Shown: positions 17,925 through 25,992 of the stretch, one piece after another
How positions within the stretch are numbered: the stretch's first letter is position 1
Layout of the letters: each line of letters starts with the position of its first letter
Position numbers and translations under genes: made by a program
Source: UBA1413 sp964650525
GTDB lineage: Bacteria; Bacteroidota; Bacteroidia; Bacteroidales; Prolixibacteraceae
Assembly: GCA_964650525.1 (NCBI GenBank)
Contig: CAZYUA010000002.1
Location: 149,225-213,224, forward strand
Length of the DNA: 64,000 nucleotides
Direction: 5' to 3'
Notes under the pieces: generated by a model
Seen by the model: the letters and a program-made list of their open reading frames with translations, nothing else
Told to the model about the DNA's origin: nothing
The model's database searches: none

Positions 17925-18454
17925 TCTGCTTCAGCTGCCAGATTTACAAAGCAAACAAACCACTGCTTATTTTTTCGGAGCACCCCGGAAACCACACGCC
18001 TGAATGAACGGACCTTTTTATCCGTCCCGGAAAGAGCTATCTTACCCGGGACGGGATAACTTGATCCTGCCATCAATGCCACTCCTATACATCCAGGGAG
18101 ACCAGAAAAAAATCACCACCCGGTGCCGGCATCCGGGCACTATCCGGCTTTCGCACAGACGGAATAACGTAGAATTATCCGAATCGGTCGTTATATTAAC
18201 CCATTGGTTATTATCGGTTTGCCTTTCCTGACTTAAAAAATGGTCTGAAAATCCCGGGTGATTCTAAAAAAACATACCTTTGGGAAGGTTTCCATTCATT
18301 ACCTCTGACGGATATAACCAAAAAAAGGATCAAAGATGGAGGTACAAATGAATTACCTGAGCAACAGCCGGAATGAATCAGCCACATGGGAAGCTTTGCT
18401 CGGCGGAGCCATAACCAGGGTTTTTACAAGATACACCATTAAAACGTAACCCAT
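17925..18454 (+). other. Intergenic region of 530 bases at the end of the alginate operon
   Basis: No convincing gene. AATCTG and CAGATT just after the SDR stop (about 17,924-17,945) can pair, but no T-tract follows. A -7 type box TACCTTTG is at 18275-18282. After it a 37-codon frame (ATG 18336 to stop 18449, beginning MEVQMNYL) runs to 5 bases before the FISUMP gene. It could be a leader peptide or chance. Confidence 0.4.
18275..18282 (+). promoter_or_regulatory. -7 promoter box TACCTTTG upstream of the FISUMP gene
   Basis: Exact match to TAnnTTTG. No clear TTG/TTTG is seen at the expected distance upstream, so support comes from the -7 box and its place in a gene-free gap. Transcription would start near 18289, giving a leader of about 165 bases. 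Confidence 0.4.
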
Positions 18455-20383
18455 ATGAAAAAGACATTTACTTCTATTTTCCTGTTTCTCACGATTCTGG
18501 GCCTTCATGCGCAGGATATAAACATTTCATTCCAGTCTAAGGAGACCGGCACCCCCATTGACAGTGTTCAGATCACCAACCAGAAAACCGGACAAATGGT
18601 GACTGTTCCGGGAAACGAAACCCTTGTTCTGAAGAACACTACCGGACTGAAACCTCTCCCGGCGGGCCAGGGGACAGAGACCCTATTCCCCAATCCGTCT
18701 TATGGTGTAGCAACCGTTCGTTTTTCCGTTGCAAAGAGGCAGGAAGTCTCGGTCAGATTGTATAATATGGCCGGACAGTTGCTCAGCATGGTGCAGCAGG
18801 AAGCAAGCCCCGGAGATCACCTATTCACTGTCAGATATCCTCAGATGGGATGGTATACGGTGACGGTCATGAAAGACAACAGTTCCCTGACCTTCAAGGC
18901 AGCCTGTGTGGGCGTCGGCTTACAGGAAACCCGGATATCCTATGCCGGTAGTGAAAGCCCCGGAAAGATAAAAAGTGCAACCGTCAGTAAGACCCTGGAT
19001 TTTTCGCAGGGCGACATTCTCCAGTTCCTCTTTTCGTCCGGATTGAACAAAACCGTCATAGCAGATTCTCCTAAAGGGGATAAAACGTATACGGTTGGAT
19101 TTTTTGAGTGTAAGGATCCGGATAAGAACAGTTATCCTGTTGTTCAAATTGGAACCCAGTGGTGGATGGCAAAGAATCTTGCCTACCTGCCATCGGTAAA
19201 TCCATCAACTTTGGGATCAAATACGACGCCTTATTATTATGTTTACGATTATTCGGGCACTGATGTGGCTGCTGCAAAAAATAATCCGAATTATGCCACC
19301 TATGGGGTTTTGTATAACTGGCCGGCGGCCATGTCCGGTTCGGCAAGCAGTGATAAAAATCCCAGTGGGGTAAGAGGGATCTGTCCGGAAGGATGGCATC
19401 TGCCCAGTGATGTCGAATGGGCTCAACTTGTGAATTATCTGATTGCAAACAGCTATAATCATGATGGCACTACCAGTACAAACAAGACAGGTAAATCGGT
19501 AGCTGCCACAAATCTTTGGGTGACCTCCACTTCTTCTGGTGATGTTGGCAACGATCTTTTAAGTAATAATAAGAGTGGTTTTTCCGGCCTTCCGGGCGGT
19601 GAACGGAATCTTTTAAGCGGCAAATTCGACTCACTGAAAGAATACGGCAGCTGGTGGTCTTCCACAGAAAGCGATTCTGACCTTGCCTGGGACCGGAGCC
19701 TTTTCTTCGCATCTGGTGATTTCTCGCGCGACAATAACGCAAAAGAGGGCATTTCCAGTGTCCGTTGCATCAGGGATGGAGAACCGGTTATTGATCCGGT
19801 TACCGTTTTTTATGAAGATTTCAGCTGGCTGAACTATGGCAGTGCAGTGCCCTACACCACCACCGGAGAAAAGCGCATTGACCTGTGGACCCAGGAAGAA
19901 AAAGACAAAGGATGGACCAGCACGGTCAACGAGGTCAGCGGCAGCGGCACCACTCCCCTGTGTTACGCCCGTGCCGGATTTGTCAAAGTGGGAAAAACGG
20001 GCTACGGCGGGGACATCATTTCCCCGAAACTGGCAAACATCGAAGGCACGAAAAATGTAAAAGTCACCTTCAAAGCCGCGGGCTATGTCTCCTCCGGGGG
20101 AACCGTTATTGACACCAGGGTGCTGAAGATCCACATTCTGGGTGCCGGGACCGCCAGTGTTGACAGCCTGATGATTGAAAATGTACCCAACAACAAAGCC
20201 CAGGATGACGAGGGGATCGTCAATAACATCTGGGATCCGGCCAGGGCTTTCCATTTCACCATTACAGGAGCAACGGCCGAAACCCGGATCCAGTTTCTCG
20301 GAAAAGCCTGGGACCTGACCAAGGAAGCCGTGACAACCAACCGCATTTTCCTCGATGACATCAGGGTGGAGATCATCGAATAA
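18455..20383 (+). CDS. FISUMP-domain secreted protein with an internal T9SS-like module
   Basis: 642 residues with a signal peptide ending near GLHAQ. Residues about 65-150 (TLFPNPSYGVATVRF, YNMAGQLLSM, GWYTVTVMKD) look exactly like a T9SS sorting/por-secretion module, but it sits near the N-terminus instead of the end. A FISUMP domain follows (about 225-445: VQIGTQWWMAKNLAYLP, AKNNPNYATYGVLYNWPAAMSGSA, ICPEGWHLPSDVEW, SWWSSTESD, SVRCIRDG). The last 190 residues (from VTVFYEDFSW) are a beta-rich domain of unknown type, resembling secreted carbohydrate-binding-like modules. It stands alone after the alginate operon behind its own possible promoter. FISUMP proteins have no established biochemical function. 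A surface-exposed role is inferred. Confidence 0.8.
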   Translation: MKKTFTSIFLFLTILGLHAQDINISFQSKETGTPIDSVQITNQKTGQMVTVPGNETLVLKNTTGLKPLPAGQGTETLFPNPSYGVATVRFSVAKRQEVSVRLYNMAGQLLSMVQQEASPGDHLFTVRYPQMGWYTVTVMKDNSSLTFKAACVGVGLQETRISYAGSESPGKIKSATVSKTLDFSQGDILQFLFSSGLNKTVIADSPKGDKTYTVGFFECKDPDKNSYPVVQIGTQWWMAKNLAYLPSVNPSTLGSNTTPYYYVYDYSGTDVAAAKNNPNYATYGVLYNWPAAMSGSASSDKNPSGVRGICPEGWHLPSDVEWAQLVNYLIANSYNHDGTTSTNKTGKSVAATNLWVTSTSSGDVGNDLLSNNKSGFSGLPGGERNLLSGKFDSLKEYGSWWSSTESDSDLAWDRSLFFASGDFSRDNNAKEGISSVRCIRDGEPVIDPVTVFYEDFSWLNYGSAVPYTTTGEKRIDLWTQEEKDKGWTSTVNEVSGSGTTPLCYARAGFVKVGKTGYGGDIISPKLANIEGTKNVKVTFKAAGYVSSGGTVIDTRVLKIHILGAGTASVDSLMIENVPNNKAQDDEGIVNNIWDPARAFHFTITGATAETRIQFLGKAWDLTKEAVTTNRIFLDDIRVEIIE

Positions 20384-20569
20384 CCGGCTGCCTGCATAAT
20401 CCCCCTCTTTACGCCTGAGCCAACAGAGGTGGAATGAATCTTACGCGACGGGTAAAGTATTGTAACCAAGCGTCTGCAATACTGTATGCGAAGGGAAAGA
20501 TCCGGTCTTGCCGGAAAGACTCCTTTGATCCTGCGTCAGCCCATTTATTAACCCATGTGTCGGAAATGA

Positions 20570-20830
20570 ACAGGCCTGGGGCAAAATGAGGGCCGAGGAT
20601 TGGCTGGCAATAGCCTGGCGTATTTTCCGGCGGCAAGTCCGCTTTCGCTGGGTACGATAAATAACCACACTCATCTGTGTGTGGCTGTGACTTTACCAAC
20701 CTGGCAACAGCCAAGGCCCATCCGGAATATCTCAAAGGATTTTGTACAGGCAGGAGGCTATGACCGGATCTGCAGGCACCATTCAGGATCCCGGCTGAGT
20801 ACAGGAGATTTGTCCTGCAGACTGGATTCA
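20570..20830 (+). pseudogene. Decayed FISUMP-domain gene remnant
   Basis: Three pieces in three reading frames match consecutive parts of the FISUMP domain of the intact gene just upstream. SLAYFPAASPLSLGT (frame of 20600) matches NLAYLPSVNPSTLGS. DFTNLATAKAHPEYLKG (frame of 20671) matches the GTDVAAAKNNPNYATYG region. MTGSAG...DPG, stop, VQEICPADW (frame of 20760) matches MSGSAS...GVRGICPEGW. At least two frameshifts and one TGA stop break it. This is a relic of a second FISUMP gene, not a gene. The rest of the 574-base gap (20,384-20,957) has no other support for coding. Confidence 0.7.
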
Positions 20831-20957
20831 ATTCCTGATACACGGAAAACCGTAAAAACAGCTGTAAATTTACTGTAACATTATCCTATCAGGTACGTCA
20901 TATAGTCATAAGATTCAAAATTACGGGTAGGGTTTTAAACACGTTACGATTATAAAA

Positions 20958-21668
20958 ATGAAATTGTCATTCCTTATCGTTTTCATCTCCCTGGGTTTCA
21001 TTATTGCGGGATGCGATGAAATTTTTATTGAAGGAAACGGGATCGTAAAAAGCGAAACCCGGAATGTTGCACCTTTTGATAGGGTGATCTCAGGAGGGGA
21101 TTTTAAGGTTCTGATCACCTGTGGCGATGACTTTGATGTTTCAGTTGAAGCGGAAAGCAATCTCCTTCCCTATATAATTACTGAGGTGAACCGGGGCAGG
21201 CTGGAAATAAGAGTAAAGGGAGTTAACAATCTGGACAATACCCTTCCGATGAAGGTTTTTGTTGTCATGCCCGTGTTGACTGGCCTTGATTTAAGTGGCT
21301 CAGGGCAGATCACCACAGGATCATTCATTTCCGATTGTGTTGATATGATGGTCTCCGGTTCGGGAAAGATTTACTCATCTCTGGAAACAGATTCGATCGG
21401 TGTAATCGTTTCGGGCTCCGGGAATGTAGAGATAAAGGGACAAACTGATTTTGCTGATTTGCTGGTCAGCGGATCGGGTAAGATCTATTTGTATGAATTC
21501 CCGGCGAAAAAGTGTCAGGTGAAAGTTTCAGGATCAGGTAAGGTTTTTATGAATGTATCCGAATTACTGGAGGTGGTCATTTCAGGCAGTGGGGCAGTCT
21601 ATTATAAAGGTCACCCGCACGTTGATTCCCATATTTCAGGATCAGGGAAAGTGGTTGACGACAATTGA
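20958..21668 (+). CDS. GIN-domain (DUF2807) lipoprotein
   Basis: 236 residues with a lipoprotein signal (FIIAGCDE). The mature part opens with the head-GIN pattern GNGIVKSETRNVAPFDRVISGGDFKVLI and then repeats the turn motif SGSGKI/SGSGNV/SGSGAV seven times at spacings of about 20-30 residues (LDLSGSGQI, MVSGSGKIY, IVSGSGNVE, LVSGSGKIY, KVSGSGKVF, VISGSGAVY, HISGSGKVV). This builds a beta-helix-like stack typical of the adhesin-like DUF2807 family. Such proteins are common in Bacteroidota and their function is not established. It ends 78 bases from the stop of the HTCS gene, which is on the other strand. Confidence 0.88.
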   Translation: MKLSFLIVFISLGFIIAGCDEIFIEGNGIVKSETRNVAPFDRVISGGDFKVLITCGDDFDVSVEAESNLLPYIITEVNRGRLEIRVKGVNNLDNTLPMKVFVVMPVLTGLDLSGSGQITTGSFISDCVDMMVSGSGKIYSSLETDSIGVIVSGSGNVEIKGQTDFADLLVSGSGKIYLYEFPAKKCQVKVSGSGKVFMNVSELLEVVISGSGAVYYKGHPHVDSHISGSGKVVDDN

Positions 21669-21746
21669 CAAGGGATTTGGAATTCATTTCCGGGTTCCGG
21701 TGATTTCAATTCTCTGATGGTTAGCAAAGGGATAAGTAGTCCGGCA

Positions 21747-24700
21747 TTAATCATGCATATTGCTTGTTTGATATTTCTTGGGTGTCATTCCATAATGCTT
21801 TTTAAACGATTTCGAAAAATAGGAATAAGAACTAAAACCCGTTTTATCAGATATATCACTGAGTGAAAAGGAACCTTCCTGAATCATTTCCGCAGCTTTT
21901 TTCAATCGGAAATTCCTTAAAAAATCGATTGGGGTCATATCCATCAATCCCTTTATTTTCCTGTAGAAACTAGCCCTGCTAAAGCCAAGGTCTTTCGCTA
22001 AATAATCAATAGTTATTTCAGGGTTGGAAAGATCCTCTTCCATTATGAAGATGAGTTTGTTCATCATTTTTTGATCATACTCGCTCAATTTGACGGGTAT
22101 GGGAATTTGTTCCTGTGTTTTTATCTGAGGCGTAGAATAATAAAGCCGAAGCTTGTTCCGGGCATTGAAGAGATTCTTGATAGTAAGCAGAAGATACTCT
22201 ACATTGAATGGTTTACAGATATAAATATCTGCTCCGACTTCCAATCCTTCAATCTGGTCAAAAATGGTGCTTTTAGCAGTAAGCAGAATAACAGGGATAT
22301 GGCTGAGCTCTGGATGAGATTTGATTTTCCGGCATAAATCGTAACCTGATAATCCGGGCATAAGTACATCGCTGAGTATCAGATCAGGTATTTGGTTCTG
22401 CGTAATCTCCCAGGCTTTATCGCCATCAGCTGCTTCCAGCAACTGATAATGAGGGATTAATATATTTCTAATAAATTCAAGAAGTTCTGAATTATCCTCA
22501 ACTAACAAAACAGTATACTGCTTTTTTATTCTGTTCTCAATATCTGGCGAGACGAGCTCACTATTGTCATCCGACCGTATGATATCTGGACAAAGTTTCT
22601 TCTCATTATCCGAATAGATATCTACTACGGGAAGAATGAATGAAAAAGTCATTCCCCCACCAGGTTGGTTGCAGGCAATAATCTGGCCTTTGTGGTTTTG
22701 TACCAGGTGTTTGGTATAGTGCAATCCGATGCCGCTTCCTCCATAGTCTGGTTTAAGTCCCGATGGTCCGTTAATCCTTCTATAACGCCGAAACAATTCT
22801 CCCAGTTTGCTTTCGGGGATACCTGGTCCTGAATCGGTTACTTCGACCTCAAAGAAAGTATCACTTTCTGAATCTGCAATCCCAAGATATTTTCTAGCAG
22901 CACTTGAATGATCCAAAATGTTTGTCTTTATCTGGATGGATCCATTAACAGGAGTATGCTTTAAGGCATTAGAAAGAAGATTATGCAGGATTTTTTCCAG
23001 TTTGTCTGTATCAATCCAGAAACAATAATTACTGGTATGTGGGGTGAAAACCAAAGTGATTCGTTTTTTTTCAGAGGGATATAAATAGAGCTCCTGGATA
23101 CTTTGGATCAATTTAATAATATCACTCTTCTGTACCTGTAAAGACATGATTCCGTTTTCGATAATTTTGAAATCCAGGAGCTGATTGATTAATCTCAGCA
23201 TACTCGCCACATTTCTGGTAATTGTACTTAAGAGTTTCCTATTAGGCTCTGACAATTCATTCTGGGTAGTCAGTTGTTCTAAAGGTGCAGAAATCAACGT
23301 CAGGGGTGTCCTCAACTCATGCGAAATGTTTGTGAACAGATTAATTTTCATGTCGGAAATTTCGTGTTCACGAAGTCTTTCATTATGTTCTATTTCAAGA
23401 AGTTGCTGGTTCATTTTTACCTTAAGGATCAAGTGAAAAAGATAATAAACGGCCGACAAAAAGGCTAAGATGTAAAATGCTACAGCCTGCCATGTGAACC
23501 AGGGGGCTGGTTTAATTACAATCTGAATACCCGCTGGCCGCGTACTCTCAACCCCATCACGGTTAATTGCTTTAACGTAAAAGTGATACTTCCCTGCTAA
23601 AAGATTGGAATAAGTTGCCCTTCTGAAATTACCAACATAACTCCAGTTTTCATCGAATCCCTCCAGCTTATAGGCATAAGTAAGCTTATCTGGTGAAATG
23701 AAATTAATTCCTGAATAATCTATAGAAAAAACGGATTGTCTGTGATTCAGTGTGATATTGCTGGCGTAAGCGATACTCATGGGCAGGGTTGAATTATCAG
23801 GCCTGGGTTGAACGCTCCGATTCAGAATCTTCAGATCCTCCAGAATTACATTGGGAGGACTTTGGACCGGCATTTCAGCCATTGGGTTAAAAAAGGTCAA
23901 TCCGTGGTTTCCGGTGAAAAAAATTCTGCCATCAGAATGGGTTAGTCCTCCCTTCTCATGATATTGATTCCCCAGTGTACCATCATTGATAGAATAGTTT
24001 TTGAAAGTTCCGTTTTCCTGATCGAATTTTGAAATACCATTGGAGGTACTCATCCACAAACAACCAACCTGATCTTCCTGAAAACACAAAACATTATTAT
24101 TAGGCAAGCCCTCCTCCTTGGTAAAAATCAAACAGGTGTCCTCCTCCATACATATCATCCCGTGTCCATAGCTACCCGCCCAGATCCTGCCTCGTGAATC
24201 TTCAAATAGTGTAACACAGGTTTGTGCTGCAGGCTGCGCCTTTACAGGCACTGCGATGAGCCTTGGTATGGTATCTCCCTTGGAGAACCTGAAAATACCC
24301 TCACCATAAGATGAAAATATAACTTCTCCGGAATCAAGCACCCATAAATCAGGTACATTCCCCTGATAAATCCTTTTTTGCTGACTAGTAGATGATTCAC
24401 CCTGATTAATCATTATCAGCCCCTGCCAGGAACCGATCCATAAATGCCCGGAGTGATCTTCTTTCATCATCCTTACCTGTTCGATTCCCTTTCGGGAAGA
24501 CACAGTGATCTGCCCGCTCGCAGAAAATGAACCAGTAACCAGCTGGTTTGGCAGACCAATCCAGATCTTGTCTTCAGAATCTATAAATAAAGATTCTATT
24601 GGATTGTTTTCCTGGAATAATTCTGAATTCTCAGCATTAAATACCGTCACCTTTCCTGAAGGAGTATAATGATAAAGGCCGTGATACCGGGTGCCAAGCC

Positions 24701-25790
24701 ATAAATTCCCGAACCTGTCTTCAACAATCCTTGTAACAAATTTGTCTTTGACAATCTTGGTTAACTGATATTCAGAATTGAAATATTCCAGCGATTTATT
24801 CCATACTGCAAACCCCTTATCATAAGACCCAATCCAAATATTACTATTTTGGTCGGAGTAGCAGCAAAGCAGTTCACTGGATTGAAATTCATTCAGGCGC
24901 CAAGGATTATTGTTCTCAAGAGTTTGCGAAATGATGTCATATTGAAAGAGACCCTGAGACTCAGTGCCAATGATGAGTTTTAACCGGTCTGTTTCCTGAA
25001 TAAAATTTATCCGGGATTGAGCCAGCCTGGTGTCTTCCAGACAAACTGCCGGTAGCTGTTCAAAGGTTCTTGAGACAGGATCGAAACAGACGATACCTGC
25101 ATCTGTTCCTAGCCACCAGGTTCCGTTCGGATCAATATAAACCTTTGAGGTAACCTGCTTGTTCCCGGGCAAGGGATAAAACTCCAGCAAGGAATGGTTT
25201 TTGCACAAAGCAAGCCCCTTGTTAGTTCCCATCCATAATCTCTGGGAATTATCCTCCCAGACAGAATGAACAATACAACTAGCCGTATAAGGGAACAGAA
25301 TCAGCTCATGGACAGTATCCAGCAAAGCTGGTCCGGAATGAGTGGCTGCCCAGATATTTCCAGTGTGATCCTCAAAAAAGGAATACACGTTAGATCCGTA
25401 TGTTTGTTTGTTTTCGTACCTGATAAACCTGTTACGTTTAAAATCAAAACAATTGACCCCGGTTAATGTCCCCACCCAAAGCCTGTGAAACGAATCCAGG
25501 AACAATGCAAAGACCATATCATTATCCAGAGAAGTGGAATCCTCCGGATCATAGTAGTATTGATGAAACTCGTAACCGTTATAACGGTTTAATCCATGTG
25601 ACGTGGCTATCCACATATATCCCAGTGAATCCTGGCAGAAAGATTGGATATTGAGATAAGAAACCCGGGTGGATAATTTCTGCCAATTAATGGTATCTGT
25701 ATCAGCTACTTCGATGTTTTCTTTGCATGAATTCAAAAAAGCCGATAAAACAAGGGCTGCTAATAATACTTTGAACATAAAGGCTCTCAT
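21747..25790 (-). CDS. Hybrid two-component system regulator (HTCS) of the second PUL
   Basis: 1347 residues carrying sensor and regulator in one chain. Residues about 35-670 are two-component-regulator propeller repeats (IWIGS, LWVGT, LWLGTR, IWAGS blades), then a Y_Y_Y domain (about 680-757) and one membrane helix (about 765-790). The kinase has its H-box in NISHELRTPL (His near 825) and an ATPase domain with DSGPGIPE and GGSGIGLHYTKHLV. A receiver domain follows (about 1095-1215, phospho-Asp in LSDVLMPG near 1140), then an AraC-type DNA-binding domain (about 1245-1345, FSSYSYFSKSFKKHYGMTPKKY). HTCS proteins bind a glycan fragment in the periplasm and switch on the neighbouring PUL. It is divergent from the GH78 gene, with 202 bases between, where its target promoter should lie. 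The N-terminus ends in FLNSCKE, which looks like a lipobox. Confidence 0.95.
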   Translation of the reverse strand: MRAFMFKVLLAALVLSAFLNSCKENIEVADTDTINWQKLSTRVSYLNIQSFCQDSLGYMWIATSHGLNRYNGYEFHQYYYDPEDSTSLDNDMVFALFLDSFHRLWVGTLTGVNCFDFKRNRFIRYENKQTYGSNVYSFFEDHTGNIWAATHSGPALLDTVHELILFPYTASCIVHSVWEDNSQRLWMGTNKGLALCKNHSLLEFYPLPGNKQVTSKVYIDPNGTWWLGTDAGIVCFDPVSRTFEQLPAVCLEDTRLAQSRINFIQETDRLKLIIGTESQGLFQYDIISQTLENNNPWRLNEFQSSELLCCYSDQNSNIWIGSYDKGFAVWNKSLEYFNSEYQLTKIVKDKFVTRIVEDRFGNLWLGTRYHGLYHYTPSGKVTVFNAENSELFQENNPIESLFIDSEDKIWIGLPNQLVTGSFSASGQITVSSRKGIEQVRMMKEDHSGHLWIGSWQGLIMINQGESSTSQQKRIYQGNVPDLWVLDSGEVIFSSYGEGIFRFSKGDTIPRLIAVPVKAQPAAQTCVTLFEDSRGRIWAGSYGHGMICMEEDTCLIFTKEEGLPNNNVLCFQEDQVGCLWMSTSNGISKFDQENGTFKNYSINDGTLGNQYHEKGGLTHSDGRIFFTGNHGLTFFNPMAEMPVQSPPNVILEDLKILNRSVQPRPDNSTLPMSIAYASNITLNHRQSVFSIDYSGINFISPDKLTYAYKLEGFDENWSYVGNFRRATYSNLLAGKYHFYVKAINRDGVESTRPAGIQIVIKPAPWFTWQAVAFYILAFLSAVYYLFHLILKVKMNQQLLEIEHNERLREHEISDMKINLFTNISHELRTPLTLISAPLEQLTTQNELSEPNRKLLSTITRNVASMLRLINQLLDFKIIENGIMSLQVQKSDIIKLIQSIQELYLYPSEKKRITLVFTPHTSNYCFWIDTDKLEKILHNLLSNALKHTPVNGSIQIKTNILDHSSAARKYLGIADSESDTFFEVEVTDSGPGIPESKLGELFRRYRRINGPSGLKPDYGGSGIGLHYTKHLVQNHKGQIIACNQPGGGMTFSFILPVVDIYSDNEKKLCPDIIRSDDNSELVSPDIENRIKKQYTVLLVEDNSELLEFIRNILIPHYQLLEAADGDKAWEITQNQIPDLILSDVLMPGLSGYDLCRKIKSHPELSHIPVILLTAKSTIFDQIEGLEVGADIYICKPFNVEYLLLTIKNLFNARNKLRLYYSTPQIKTQEQIPIPVKLSEYDQKMMNKLIFIMEEDLSNPEITIDYLAKDLGFSRASFYRKIKGLMDMTPIDFLRNFRLKKAAEMIQEGSFSLSDISDKTGFSSYSYFSKSFKKHYGMTPKKYQTSNMHD

Positions 25791-25992
25791 AAAATACTAA
25801 AGTACTAAAGACTTCCAAAAAATCAAACCACTTTACAAATGTTGATTCATTTTTACAACTCCTGAATGGAAAGTTCCAAAAAAAGCCGGAAACTGCCAAA
25901 ATTTGATAAAAAATCACCTGTGTTGCAAAAATATACTCTCTAAATTTACTTGCAGAGAGCAAACCGATTGATCCAATTCATAAACAGGAGAT

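Noticed and set aside
18004..18231. 75-codon open frame in the gap after the alginate operon
   Set aside because: Basic, low-complexity translation with no domain or plausible start signal, and it ends before the promoter box of the next gene.
20600..20878. 92-codon open frame considered as an intact gene
   Set aside because: Only its first part matches FISUMP; the continuing match jumps to other frames, so it is a relic and not a complete gene.
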